This document shows positions 11,621 through 20,325 of a stretch of 64,000 nt of DNA, piece by piece. The stretch is from NCBI RefSeq assembly GCF_003583935.1, contig NZ_QYRN01000003.1, positions 62,001 through 126,000 on the forward strand, in the 5' to 3' direction. Every line of letters starts with the position of its first letter. Positions within the stretch are counted from its first letter, which is position 1. A program made the translations under genes and the position numbers. A model generated the notes under the pieces. The model worked only from the letters and a program-made list of their open reading frames with translations, was not told the origin of the DNA and made no database searches. The DNA comes from Aureimonas flava. GTDB taxonomy: Bacteria > Pseudomonadota > Alphaproteobacteria > Rhizobiales > Rhizobiaceae.

Positions 11621-12523
11621 ATGGCGATCATGACGCCCTACCAGATCGACGACGAGCGTTTCGAGGCGCTGACGCTGCTGAACGTCGAGCTGGAGATGGT
11701 GTTCGACGGCTGTCGCTGGGCGGAAGGGCCGGTGTGGTTCGGCGACGCCGGACACCTCGTCTGGAGCGACATCCCCAACGACCGGATGATGCGCCACATT
11801 CCCGACGTCGGCACGTCGGTGTTCCGGCAGGGCTCCAACCATTCCAACGGCAACACCCGCGACCGGCAGGGCCGGCTGATGTCCTGCGAGCACGGCACGC
11901 GGCGCGTGACGCGCACCGAGACCGACGGCTCGGTGACCGTGATCGCCGACCGGTTCGAGGGCAAGCGCCTGAACTCGCCGAACGACCTCGTGGTCCGCTC
12001 CGACGGCTCGATCTGGTTCACCGATCCGACCTACGGCATCATGGGCGACTACGAGGGGTTCCAGGCGGAGCCGGAGCAGTCGGCGCGCGGCGTCTACCGC
12101 GTCGACGGGGCGAGCGGGGCGATCACCCGCGTGGTGGACGACTTCCTCCAGCCCAACGGTCTCGCCTTCTCGCCCGACGAAAGCGTTCTCTACGTCGCCG
12201 ATTCCGGCGCCAGCCATACGCACGGCGTGCCGACCCACATCCGGCGCTTCCGCGTGGAGGGCGACGCCCTGCGGGACGACGGGGTGTTCTGCCACATCGA
12301 CGCCGGAGTGCCGGACGGCATCCGCGTCGACATGCGGGGAAACCTCTGGTCGAGCGCCGCCGACGGGGTCCACTGCTTCGCGCCGGACGGCACGCGCCTC
12401 GGCAAGATCCTCGTGCCGGAGGTGGTGGCGAACCTCTGCTTTGGCGGCCCGCGGCGCAACCGCCTCTTCATCACGGCGACGCGCTCGCTCTATGCAATCT
12501 ATGTGGGCGCGAGGGGCTGCTGA
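11621..12523 (+). CDS. SMP-30/gluconolactonase-like hydrolase
   Basis: This 300-residue six-bladed beta-propeller enzyme is of the SMP-30/LRE family. Expected metal-site residues are visible: the Glu in RWAEGPVWF near residue 35, the Asn in LNSPNDLVVRSDGSIWFTD near residue 120, and the Asp in YVADSG near residue 195. Members hydrolyse sugar-acid lactones. It begins 11 bases after permease 2 with AAGGA upstream, so it belongs to the transporter operon. This suggests that the imported sugar is oxidised to a lactone, which this enzyme opens. No signal peptide is seen. Confidence 0.88.
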   Translation: MAIMTPYQIDDERFEALTLLNVELEMVFDGCRWAEGPVWFGDAGHLVWSDIPNDRMMRHIPDVGTSVFRQGSNHSNGNTRDRQGRLMSCEHGTRRVTRTETDGSVTVIADRFEGKRLNSPNDLVVRSDGSIWFTDPTYGIMGDYEGFQAEPEQSARGVYRVDGASGAITRVVDDFLQPNGLAFSPDESVLYVADSGASHTHGVPTHIRRFRVEGDALRDDGVFCHIDAGVPDGIRVDMRGNLWSSAADGVHCFAPDGTRLGKILVPEVVANLCFGGPRRNRLFITATRSLYAIYVGARGC

Positions 12524-12538
12524 AGCCCCCGCCTCACC

Positions 12539-14746
12539 TCACACGATGCCGAGGATGCCGTTGGCGCCCGAACTCTCGCCGAACAGCGCCAGGATCGGCG
12601 AGCTTTCGGTCGAGAAGTTGGCGACGTCGTAGAGCGTCGAGAACCGCAGGATGAACTTGTCGAGCTTCTTGGCGTCCTGGAAGTCGTCGAAGTTGATGCG
12701 CGACTCCAGGATCTTGGCCTGCGCCTCGATGTCCATGTTCGACATGCCGCTCGGCAGCCCGAGCGCGGTGCGAGCCACCTCGAAGAGCGCCTTGTCGCCG
12801 AGGATGCCGTAGGGCTCCGTCACGTCCGGCGCGACGCGCAGGAAGTACAGCGCCAGTCGAGCCCCCTCGCTGCTCTCGCCCGTCTGGGTCTCCATCGTCT
12901 GGAGCAGATACTTGTTCTGCGTCGACAGGAGCGCCGAACCGCTTTGGACGCCTTCGGTCTCGCGCTGGATGGTTCCGCTGGTCGTGAAGTTGAAGGCCGC
13001 CACCAGCTTCGTGAAACGCTTGTCGTTCTTGGCGTTGGCGAAGCTTTTCGGATCGGACAGATCGCTCGTGAAGAGCTTCCGCAGATCTGCGTTCGAGATC
13101 TTCTCGTCCTCAAGCCCGTAGGCCTTCAGCGCGTAGGCGACGACGTCCTTGTCGGCGATGAAATCGTCCAGCGACCGAATCTGGCCGACCGCCGTCAGGT
13201 AGTCCTCCGTGTCCTTCGCGATGAGGCTCTTCTTCGCGTCGCTGATGTCGGTTCCGAACGAGGCGGTGTAGAGCGTGCCCGTCGCGGTCTGGTTCGTGAC
13301 CGACTGGGCCAGGCGCTGGGTCGAGGCCTTGCCGTCCGAGCCGAAGTTGAAGGCGGCCGCCAAGCGTTCGTAACGCTCGTCCTTGAGCTTGCTGACGTAG
13401 CTCGTCGGGTCGGACGGATCGCTCAGGAGCACCTGGCGGATCTTGGACGTCGATTCCGTGGTCGGATCGATGTCGAAAGCGGTCAGGATGTAGTTGAAGG
13501 CGGCCTTGCCGAACACGGCGTCCCGACCGATCAGGTCGTTGATGGACTTCATGTTCGAAAGGCGCACCGCGAAGGTGCTGATGCTCAGCTTGTCCCTGGT
13601 GGCGTCGGCCTTCTGGTAGTTGGAGAAGAAGGCGCTCTCCAGGGTGGAGAAGCTCGAGCCGGACGCGAACAGCGATCCGTCGATCGTGCCGTCCGAGTTG
13701 AAGCTGAAGGCCGCGTTGATCGCGGTCATGCTCTTCTTGCGCGCGATCTCGCCCGTGGTGCTCTGGGCCATCTGCGACAGCGCGTTCGGCTGGTTGTCGG
13801 ACCGCGACGTCAGGATGTTCTGGACGAATGCGGAGGTCTCGCTGCCCGGCGACAGGCCGAAGGCGGTCAGGATGTAGTCGAGGACCTGATCGTCCGCCGC
13901 CAGCGCCTCGGCGGTCGGGTTCGCCTCGAGGAAGCTCTTCACATAGCTTGTCTTCAGCGCGGCGGCCTGGGAGCTCGTGCCCGAGCCCATCTCGTCGTAG
14001 TAGGTGGCCGAGATGTCGATCCGCGCCGCCTCGGTCTGGGCGGTGGTCGCGGGATCGGTGGTCGGCAGGGTTCCGTCCGCCTGGAACTGGAAACGGTCCT
14101 TGAGCTCCTGAAGCTGCGCGTCGCCCGACGAGGCGGCGCCCGTGGTCAGGGCGTCGGCGAGCAGCGCCTTCAGCGAGGCCTTGTCGGTCGTGTCCGGGTC
14201 GCGGCCCGCGACCTTCGCCACGACGCGGAACATGTCGGCGTCGTCGAGCAGGTCCGACACGGTGCGGACGTTGGCGATCTTGGCGGTATAGGCGTCGACG
14301 GTCTTGGCGACCACCGCGGCCGCGCGCAGGCGATGCTCGCTGTAGGCTTCGGTCAGGAGTTCGGTCTGGGCCGTGGTCTGGATCGCGGCCTCGGTGGAGG
14401 AGCCGAACTGGAAGGCGGCCGCGAACTCGCGGTAGCGCTTGTCCACCAGCTTGTTGGCAAAGCTCGTCGAGTCCGACAGGTCGCTTTCCAGCACCTTGCG
14501 CATCAGCCCGACGGACTGGGTCTGGTCCTCCAGGCCGTAGGCTTTCATCGCGTAGGCGTAGAGGCGATAGTTCTTCAGCAGGTCGTCGGTCGACTTCACC
14601 TTGCCGATGTTCGCCTTGTAGTAGTCCGACTCGCGCTGCACCGATGCCTGCTGCGAGATACGCGCCAGAGACTTGGTCAGGTCGTTGCTGTACAGGCGGT
14701 AGTTCAGCAGGGTCGAAAGCACGGCAACAGCCTCGTTCGGGCGCAC
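12539..14746 (-). CDS. Six-repeat DUF1217 flagellar-cluster protein
   Basis: This 735-residue protein consists almost entirely of about six diverged units of roughly 110 residues. Cores lie near 39-115, 149-225, 255-345, 373-451, 500-578 and 612-702. Each has a YAxKAYGL-like helix, an S(D)LSDPxSFxxK-type turn and a KRYxxFAAAFNFGSDG-like ending. This resembles DUF1217, a family of unknown function linked to alphaproteobacterial flagellar clusters. It has no signal peptide, no membrane segment and few hydrophobic runs. It starts with GTG (14746); no in-frame ATG lies nearby. It is the last gene of the block A flagellar operon, 68 bases after the FliL-like gene. A structural or export-related role is possible but unproven. 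Confidence 0.8.
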   Translation of the reverse strand: MRPNEAVAVLSTLLNYRLYSNDLTKSLARISQQASVQRESDYYKANIGKVKSTDDLLKNYRLYAYAMKAYGLEDQTQSVGLMRKVLESDLSDSTSFANKLVDKRYREFAAAFQFGSSTEAAIQTTAQTELLTEAYSEHRLRAAAVVAKTVDAYTAKIANVRTVSDLLDDADMFRVVAKVAGRDPDTTDKASLKALLADALTTGAASSGDAQLQELKDRFQFQADGTLPTTDPATTAQTEAARIDISATYYDEMGSGTSSQAAALKTSYVKSFLEANPTAEALAADDQVLDYILTAFGLSPGSETSAFVQNILTSRSDNQPNALSQMAQSTTGEIARKKSMTAINAAFSFNSDGTIDGSLFASGSSFSTLESAFFSNYQKADATRDKLSISTFAVRLSNMKSINDLIGRDAVFGKAAFNYILTAFDIDPTTESTSKIRQVLLSDPSDPTSYVSKLKDERYERLAAAFNFGSDGKASTQRLAQSVTNQTATGTLYTASFGTDISDAKKSLIAKDTEDYLTAVGQIRSLDDFIADKDVVAYALKAYGLEDEKISNADLRKLFTSDLSDPKSFANAKNDKRFTKLVAAFNFTTSGTIQRETEGVQSGSALLSTQNKYLLQTMETQTGESSEGARLALYFLRVAPDVTEPYGILGDKALFEVARTALGLPSGMSNMDIEAQAKILESRINFDDFQDAKKLDKFILRFSTLYDVANFSTESSPILALFGESSGANGILGIV

Positions 14747-14814
14747 GAGACCGGGCGCGGGACACGGGCTCCATGATCGTCGGTTATGATTAAACCGGCG
14801 TAAATGGGCCGGTC

Positions 14815-15288
14815 CTATTGGGTCTTCAGCACCTCGCCGCCGAGCTGGTTCTTCGGCAGGAAGTCGAACTGATCGACCATCATGTCTTCGACGACGGGCT
14901 TGCCGTACTTCGCGTTCACGTCGTCCTTGAGCGAGGCGAGCAAGGCCGGCAGGTCGTAGCGTTCCGGGTTCTTGAAGTCGAAGTTGGTGACCGCGTAGAC
15001 CGACTTGAAGGCCTGATCGAGGATGATCGGATCGGGCGGCACGGCGAGACTTGCCGCCGTCTTGCCGTCGATCGTGTAGACGAAGCGGGCCAGGACATAA
15101 CCCTGGATCGCGTTCTCGGCGATGATGGGAACCGCGATCGTGTCGGTCTTCTTGTAGTCGAGGCCTTCGAAATAGGTGGGCCCGGGTTCGGGCCCCGCCG
15201 GTTGCCCGGCCGCCATGTTGGCGACCGCATACCCGGTACCCAGCGTCACGAGGCAGACCCAGATGCCGATGCCGAGGATCTTGATCAT
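14815..15288 (-). CDS. Membrane-anchored FliL-like flagellar-cluster protein of unknown function
   Basis: This 157-residue protein has one N-terminal membrane helix (about residues 3-25). A periplasmic domain follows, with a beta-rich opening (IAVPIIAENAIQGYVLARFVY), a Pro-rich turn and a terminal helix-strand pair. The layout resembles FliL-type stator-associated proteins, but I see no specific signature. A canonical fliL exists elsewhere in the window (35274-35813). The ATG overlaps the last base of the flgN-like stop (TGATG), so it belongs to the same operon as the chaperone and rod genes. Conserved hypothetical; the FliL comparison is inference. Confidence 0.65.
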   Translation of the reverse strand: MIKILGIGIWVCLVTLGTGYAVANMAAGQPAGPEPGPTYFEGLDYKKTDTIAVPIIAENAIQGYVLARFVYTIDGKTAASLAVPPDPIILDQAFKSVYAVTNFDFKNPERYDLPALLASLKDDVNAKYGKPVVEDMMVDQFDFLPKNQLGGEVLKTQ

Positions 15289-15623
15289 CAGAATCGCTTG
15301 GCCCCGCTCCGGGGCGCGCCGTAGGTGCCGTCGGATTCGGCTTCGGCGATCGCCTGCGTGATGAGGCCGGCCACCTCGGCCGTGGCCTCCATGTGCAGCT
15401 CGAGAAGACGGCTGTTGTCGTCCAGGCGCTCGCGCAGCACGCTCAGCCGGCCGCGCAGGTCGCCGCTGACGCTCGCCGCGTCGATGCCGCGTCCGATGCG
15501 GGTGAGCTCCAGAAGGCTCTGGTTCTTACGGTGGCTGATGTCGCCCAAGCCCGAATGGTCGCCCGCGCGCAGCGCCATCATCTCCCCGGCGATGACGGCT
15601 TCGAGCCTGTTGATGGCCTGCAT
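15288..15623 (-). CDS. flgN: FlgN-like hook-filament junction chaperone
   Basis: This 111-residue, mostly helical cytoplasmic protein has an N-terminal helix (AINRLEAVIAGEMMALRAGD) and a C-terminal amphipathic helix, as expected for FlgN chaperones that bind FlgK and FlgL before export. I took the ATG at 15623, which has GGAAG about 10 bases upstream; a TTG at 15638 would add five residues. It lies between flgJ and the FliL-like gene in the operon that also carries flgK and flgL. The assignment rests on size, helix pattern and context, since FlgN sequences are poorly conserved. Confidence 0.65.
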   Translation of the reverse strand: MQAINRLEAVIAGEMMALRAGDHSGLGDISHRKNQSLLELTRIGRGIDAASVSGDLRGRLSVLRERLDDNSRLLELHMEATAEVAGLITQAIAEAESDGTYGAPRSGAKRF

Positions 15624-15707
15624 GAGAACCGCTTCCAATGCCTCTACCCTTTTTTCATGCGGGCGATCCGCCCTCGTGTCGATGACGGGGAGCCGTGTCC
15701 CCGTTCG

Positions 15708-16148
15708 TCAGGTCGTCTTCTGCGCGGTATCGGGAGCCTGCGCTCCGCCCCGCCCTTCCTCCTCCAGCATCTTCGCGATGCCGATCCCCCCGGACTTAGC
15801 CATCTCGTCGCCGATGCGCTCGGCGAGCATGGAGCGCCAGATGTTTCCGGCGGTGCCCGTTCCGAAGAACGACGTGTTCTGGCTGGGCAGCATGTTCTCG
15901 ATGAAACTGCGCAGCACGAAGCTCTCGAACTTCTGGAGCGGATGAAGCTCGCCGCTGCGGGAGGTCTGATGGCGGAAGTGGACATCGTCGGTCCCGCCCT
16001 CGACCGCCGCAATCGCCCGCGCCACCGGCATCTCCTTCTCGAAGGCCTCGGCCTGCGCCGTGCCCTCGACCGTGCGCGACGCGGCCGGGGCGAGCGTCCG
16101 GTCCGTGCGCTCGGTGGCGAGCGACGCCGCGAGGGGGGAAACGGTCAT
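15708..16148 (-). CDS. flgJ: Flagellar rod-binding protein FlgJ (no muramidase domain)
   Basis: This 146-residue protein carries only the N-terminal rod-binding domain of FlgJ; the peptidoglycan hydrolase domain of enterobacterial FlgJ is absent, as usual in alphaproteobacteria. The conserved core is FESFVLRSFIENMLP followed by FFGTGTAGNIWRSMLAERIG and a terminal Gly-Ile-rich helix. It should act as a cap or scaffold for rod assembly in the periplasm. The ATG at 16148 was preferred to a TTG at 16157 because AGGA lies at normal spacing upstream. Confidence 0.85.
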   Translation of the reverse strand: MTVSPLAASLATERTDRTLAPAASRTVEGTAQAEAFEKEMPVARAIAAVEGGTDDVHFRHQTSRSGELHPLQKFESFVLRSFIENMLPSQNTSFFGTGTAGNIWRSMLAERIGDEMAKSGGIGIAKMLEEEGRGGAQAPDTAQKTT

Positions 16149-16231
16149 GGATGCCAATCCTGAAGCTGGATCGCGGCACGACGCCGAGTTCGGCGCCGCG
16201 ATTCGCTAAGGGAAGTTGTAAGCCAGGCTAC

Positions 16232-16636
16232 TTATTCGAAACTTGCGGCCCGCGCGGCGAGGTGGTCTTCCAGGGCCAGCAGCAGCTCGGCGCGCTCCGC
16301 CTCGGCGCGCTCGGCGGCCTCCGCCTTGCCCGCGGCGCGCTCGACCCGCTTTTCGGTCGCCTGCGCCTTGCGCACCCGCTCCCTCGCGGCGGCCTCGCGC
16401 TCGCGCGTCTCGCGCAGGGTGAGGTCGTTGCGCCGGAGCGCGGCCGCCTTTCCCTCCAGGAAGAGGCCGTGCATCAGCGACTGCGAGCCCAGCGTTTCCA
16501 GAAGCTCGCGCTCGTTGTCCACGAGCCGGGCCTCCTCGCGCACCAGCTCGCCGAGGCGCCATTCCTCGAGCTGACGCATCTTCTCCTGCACGGCGCGCAC
16601 GCGCGTCAGCCGCTCGGCCCGACTCTGAACGCTCAT
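16232..16636 (-). CDS. FliJ-like coiled-coil flagellar export protein
   Basis: This 134-residue, highly charged protein is predicted to be almost continuous coiled coil, rich in Glu, Arg and Ala throughout (for example REREAAARERVRKAQATEKR). Size, two-helix pattern and location fit FliJ, the stalk protein that links the FliI ATPase to FlhA. Its ATG overlaps the fliR stop by four bases, tying it to the export-gate genes. fliI in this window has no fliJ behind it, so this gene may supply that function. Sequence identity of FliJ proteins is too low for certainty. Confidence 0.65.
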   Translation of the reverse strand: MSVQSRAERLTRVRAVQEKMRQLEEWRLGELVREEARLVDNERELLETLGSQSLMHGLFLEGKAAALRRNDLTLRETREREAAARERVRKAQATEKRVERAAGKAEAAERAEAERAELLLALEDHLAARAASFE

Positions 16637-17388
16637 CCGTAGATAACCCAGTTGCGGAAGCCTTCGATGAACAGCGTGAGGTAGTCGCCGATCGAGAAGC
16701 CGAGGAGCACCAGCCCGCCCGCCAGAACGAAGGGCAGCGAGATGAAGTAGATCGGGATCTGCGGCGTCATCTTGTTGGCGAGGCCGACCGCGAAGTTGAC
16801 GATCACCGCGTAGACCACGAACGGGCTGGCAATGCGAAGGCAGAGATGGAACGTCTCGTCCAGGTTGTCGACCAGCGCGGTGAGGCCGGTGCGGATGGAG
16901 AAGCCGAGCTCCACGGGCATGGCCCGGTAGGAGGCGAGAAGCGCATGGACGATCTCGGCATGCAGGTTCAGGGCGAAGATCAGCACCGTGGCGGTGAGCG
17001 TGATGAGCGACACCAGGGCCGGATCGGCCTCGTGCCCCTCGATGGGCACGCCGAGCGTCTGGCCCATGCCGATCGCGTTGGCGATGACGCTCCCCGAGAA
17101 CTGCAGCGCGATCATGAAAACGCGGCCCAGGAGACCGATCAGGAGCCCGTTCAGCAGCTCGCCGAACATCATCGCGATGCGCAGGTCGTCGGACGCGCCG
17201 CGCACGAGCGGCATGATGTCGGGCAGAAGGCGGGGCGACACGGCGAAGGCGATCGCGACCGCCACGAACAGGCGGATCTGCGCGGGTATGCGCAAGGACG
17301 AGAATCCCGGCAGCACCATCAGACAGGCCCCGATCCGGCAGAAAACCAGGAAGGCCGATAGCACCAGGATCTCCGCCTCGGGGGTCAC
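16633..17388 (-). CDS. fliR: Flagellar biosynthesis protein FliR
   Basis: This 251-residue inner-membrane protein has about six helices and forms the export gate with FliP and FliQ. Landmarks are [24 protein letters not shown] near the N-terminus and a [10 protein letters not shown] segment near residue 115. The start is GTG at 17388, overlapping the flhA stop as GTGA, and the end overlaps the next gene as ATGA. No ATG is available at the right place, so the GTG is firm. Confidence 0.93.
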   Translation of the reverse strand: MTPEAEILVLSAFLVFCRIGACLMVLPGFSSLRIPAQIRLFVAVAIAFAVSPRLLPDIMPLVRGASDDLRIAMMFGELLNGLLIGLLGRVFMIALQFSGSVIANAIGMGQTLGVPIEGHEADPALVSLITLTATVLIFALNLHAEIVHALLASYRAMPVELGFSIRTGLTALVDNLDETFHLCLRIASPFVVYAVIVNFAVGLANKMTPQIPIYFISLPFVLAGGLVLLGFSIGDYLTLFIEGFRNWVIYG

Positions 17389-19481
17389 GAGATCGACCCG
17401 AGCGCCTTGATGTCCACGCCCCGCGCGATCTCCAGATGCGACAGGACCGGCAGGTTCACGAAGATGCGCTCGATCATCATGCGCACGTAGGGACGCGCGT
17501 CGGGCGAGGCCACGAGCACGAAGTTCTCGCCTTGGTCCGTCTTCTCGCGGATGATCTTGGATGCTTCGGTCGCGAACTGTTCCACCAGGCGCGGATCGAT
17601 GTCGAACTCGACGACGTCGCCCTTGGTGTCGCGCTTGAGCGCCTGGTGGAAGGCGAGGTCCCACCGGTTGCCGAGGCGCAGCACGCCGAGCTGGCCGTTG
17701 TGCAGGAGATCGCCGCAGATCTGCTGCGCCATGCGGGTGCGCACGTGCTCCACGATCTTCTCCGAGCGCCGGACATGCGGCGCGATCTCGGCGATGGCTT
17801 CGAGGATCAGCGTCAGGTTGCGGATCGAGACGCGCTCGGCGAGGAGCAGCTTCAGCACTGCCTGGAGCCCCGAATAGCTCATGTGGGTCGGCACGATCTC
17901 CTCGATCAGGCGCTTGTATTCCGGCTCCAGCCGGTCGAGCAGCGAGCGCATGTCCTTGTACGACAGGAGATGGGCCAAGTTGTTGCGCATCACCTCGGAC
18001 AGATGCGTCAGGATGATCGACAGCGTGTCGACGGGCTCGAAGCCCGCCCGGCGCGCCGACGAGGCGAAGGTCTCGGAGATCCAAGCCGCGCGAAGGCCGA
18101 ATGCGGGTTCCTTGGTCAGGTCGTGCGGCATGTCGGGCGGCGGCGCGTCGCCCAGCACGATCAGGAGATCGCCGAGGCGCACCTCCTGCGTGGCGACCGT
18201 GGTTCCGTGCACCTTGATCGCATAGGCCTTGCCGCCGATCGACAGGTCGTCCGACAGCTTGATCTCGGGAATCACGAAGCCGTAGCGCGAGGCGAAGCGG
18301 CGGCGCATCTTGCCGACGCGGCTGGCCAGCTCGCCGCGCGCGAAGGACAGGTGCGCCGACACCTGCTTGCCGAGGACCAGCTCGACCTCGATGATGCGCA
18401 GGGATTCCTTGACCGACTGGCGCTCGGCCTCGATCGCCTGGGCCTCCTGCGCGCGCTTCTCGCCCTCCACCCTCTGCGCCTCCGTGGCGCGGCGACGTGG
18501 GATCACGTAGGCGACGACGCCCAGGACGACGCCGACCATCGCGAAGGGCAGGAACGGCAGCCCAGGCAGCAGCGACAGCACGAAGAGCAGCGAAGCGGCG
18601 ACCATGAGCGCGCGCGGGTAGTGCCCGAGCTGCATCATGATCGCGCTTTCGGCCGCTCCCCGCGTGCCGCCCTTGGACACGAGCAGGCCGGCGGCGAGCG
18701 AGACCACGAGGGCGGGGATCTGCGTGACCAGACCGTCGCCGACCGACAGCTTCACGAAGACGTCGGCGGCGTGCGCGGCGTCCATGCCGTGGCGCGTCAC
18801 GCCAATCACGATGCCGCCGAAGATGTTGACGGCGGTGATGATGAGGCCGGCGATCGCGTCGCCGCGAACGAATTTCGACGCACCGTCCATCGAGCCGAAG
18901 AAGGAGCTCTCCTCCTCCAGCTCGCGGCGGCGCGCCTGTGCCTGCTTCTCGTCGATCAGGCCGGCGGACAGGTCGGCGTCGATGGCCATCTGCTTGCCGG
19001 GGATGGCGTCCAGCGTGAAGCGGGCGCCGACTTCCGCGATACGCGTGGCGCCCTTGGTGATGACCAGGAAGTTGACGGTGATCAGGATGATGAAGACGAC
19101 GATGCCGATCACGAAATCGCCGCCCATCACGAACTGCGAGAATCCGCCGATCACGTAGCCCGCCGCGTTGTGGCCCTCGTCGCCGTGGCTGAGGATGACC
19201 CGCGTCGTCGCGATGTTCAGCGACAGGCGCAGCATGGTGGCGAGGAGCAGGACGGTCGGGAAGGCCGAGAAGTCCAGCGGCTTCTCGATCCACAGCGCCA
19301 CCATCAGGATCAGGATCGACAGGGCGATCGAGATGACCAGCCCCATGTCGATCAGGAAGGCGGGGATCGGGACGAAGAGGACCGCCAGGATGGCGACGAT
19401 GCCGAGCGCGAAGCCGATGTCGCGCGAGCTCGCCTTGGGCGGCAGCGACGATGAGGGGATTTTCAGCGTATCGACGGCCAT
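17385..19481 (-). CDS. flhA: Flagellar export gate protein FlhA
   Basis: About 698 residues. The N-terminal half has eight membrane helices and the FHIPEP-family cytoplasmic loop ([20 protein letters not shown]). The C-terminal cytoplasmic domain receives chaperone-substrate complexes. Full length for the family. Two in-frame ATGs exist at 19487 and 19481; the second has the better spacing to the AGGA site and gives an N-terminus MAVDTLKIP. Preceded by fliQ and a hairpin, and translationally coupled to fliR. Confidence 0.96.
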   Translation of the reverse strand: MAVDTLKIPSSSLPPKASSRDIGFALGIVAILAVLFVPIPAFLIDMGLVISIALSILILMVALWIEKPLDFSAFPTVLLLATMLRLSLNIATTRVILSHGDEGHNAAGYVIGGFSQFVMGGDFVIGIVVFIILITVNFLVITKGATRIAEVGARFTLDAIPGKQMAIDADLSAGLIDEKQAQARRRELEEESSFFGSMDGASKFVRGDAIAGLIITAVNIFGGIVIGVTRHGMDAAHAADVFVKLSVGDGLVTQIPALVVSLAAGLLVSKGGTRGAAESAIMMQLGHYPRALMVAASLLFVLSLLPGLPFLPFAMVGVVLGVVAYVIPRRRATEAQRVEGEKRAQEAQAIEAERQSVKESLRIIEVELVLGKQVSAHLSFARGELASRVGKMRRRFASRYGFVIPEIKLSDDLSIGGKAYAIKVHGTTVATQEVRLGDLLIVLGDAPPPDMPHDLTKEPAFGLRAAWISETFASSARRAGFEPVDTLSIILTHLSEVMRNNLAHLLSYKDMRSLLDRLEPEYKRLIEEIVPTHMSYSGLQAVLKLLLAERVSIRNLTLILEAIAEIAPHVRRSEKIVEHVRTRMAQQICGDLLHNGQLGVLRLGNRWDLAFHQALKRDTKGDVVEFDIDPRLVEQFATEASKIIREKTDQGENFVLVASPDARPYVRMMIERIFVNLPVLSHLEIARGVDIKALGSIS

Positions 19482-19592
19482 GCGCATCGGTCCTGGACGG
19501 CTTCCGGCGGCGGAGACGCGGGAAGCGGGATCGTTAACGCTTTCTTGCCAGCCCGGACTGGTGCAGGGCTGGCGGTGGTCCGGAACGACGAA

Positions 19593-19617
19593 GGCCCGCG
19601 CCTTGGAGGCGCGGGCC
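19593..19617 (-). terminator. Hairpin between fliQ and flhA
   Basis: GGCCCGCGCC and GGCGCGGGCC form a perfect 10-bp stem with a five-base loop, 35 bases after the fliQ stop in the direction of transcription. A short T-containing tail (TTCGTCGTT) follows on the minus strand. It may be a partial terminator separating the flgE-to-fliQ transcript from flhA onward, or an RNA-processing barrier. Confidence 0.5.
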
Positions 19618-19652
19618 CGGTGGATGAGGTTCGATGCGCGCGAGGCGGCGGA

Positions 19653-19919
19653 TCAGAACCCGTGCTCGATCCGCGAGAAGGTCTCCTGGGTGAAGGCGTA
19701 GACCTGCGCGCCCGTGAAGGAGGCGGTGAAGGCGATGATGACGAAGATCGCCAGGATCTTCGGCACGAAGGTCAGGGTCACTTCCTGGATCTGCGTGAGC
19801 GCCTGAAACAGGGCGATCACGATACCCACGAGCATGGCCCCGGCGACGGCCGGCCCGCAGCCGGTGACCACGGTCCAGATCGCCGACTGCACGATGTCGA
19901 TGGCGTCCGCCTCGTTCAT
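19653..19919 (-). CDS. fliQ: Flagellar export protein FliQ
   Basis: This 88-residue inner-membrane protein has two hydrophobic hairpin helices, the usual length and architecture of FliQ. The first helix region contains VVTGCGPAVAGAMLVGIVIA and is followed by the conserved ALTQIQEVTLTFVPK loop. With FliP and FliR it builds the export channel. It starts one base after the flgD stop region, consistent with one operon. Confidence 0.94.
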   Translation of the reverse strand: MNEADAIDIVQSAIWTVVTGCGPAVAGAMLVGIVIALFQALTQIQEVTLTFVPKILAIFVIIAFTASFTGAQVYAFTQETFSRIEHGF

Positions 19920-19920
19920 G

Positions 19921-20322
19921 CTACTCGACCTTGATGCCGGCTTCGAGAAGCACGAGCTTGCCGTCCTCCAGCGTCGCGATCGCGCCGTCCGAGGCGACCT
20001 GGATCGATTTCACGACGCCGGTGACGCTGCCGTCGCCGGTGGTCACGGTCCGCCCGATCAGGTTGTTCGCCTGGGTCAGCGTCGAGAGCGTGGTCATCGC
20101 CTCGAGCTTCTGGTTCAGCTTGATGGACTGCTCGACGTTCGAGAAGGACGCGAGCTGGCTCATCTGCTCGGTCGGGTCGGTCGGGTTGAGCGGGTCCTGG
20201 TTCTTCATCTGCGCGACCAGCAGCTTCAGGAAGGCGTCGTAGTCGAGCCCGGTCTTGACCTCGCTGCTGGTGCTGCTGGTGGTCGTCGCGGCGGTGCTCG
20301 AGACGCTCGAAACGGTGGTCAT
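19921..20322 (-). CDS. flgD: Hook-capping protein FlgD (short rhizobial form)
   Basis: This 133-residue scaffold for hook assembly is exported to the hook tip. The Ser/Thr-rich N-terminal export region is followed by the family core FLKLLVAQMKNQDPLNPTDP and TEQMSQLASFSNVEQSI. The protein stops soon after a GDGSVTGVVKSI segment and therefore lacks the large C-terminal Ig/FNIII domains of enterobacterial FlgD, as in other rhizobia. It is flanked by flbT and fliQ with almost no spacing. Confidence 0.94.
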   Translation of the reverse strand: MTTVSSVSSTAATTTSSTSSEVKTGLDYDAFLKLLVAQMKNQDPLNPTDPTEQMSQLASFSNVEQSIKLNQKLEAMTTLSTLTQANNLIGRTVTTGDGSVTGVVKSIQVASDGAIATLEDGKLVLLEAGIKVE

Positions 20323-20325
20323 GGT

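Noticed and set aside
12944-14776. 610-codon open frame antisense to the DUF1217 gene
   Set aside because: Gly/Arg/Val/Gln-rich translation; the minus-strand frame shows coherent internal protein repeats instead.
15661-15704. Small hairpins and a T run just after flgJ
   Set aside because: The stems are 5-7 bp, and the T run lies on the wrong strand for a terminator of the minus-strand operon.
17436-19454. 672-codon open frame antisense to flhA
   Set aside because: Low-complexity Arg/Asp/His/Gln-rich translation, a typical shadow of a GC-rich membrane-protein gene.
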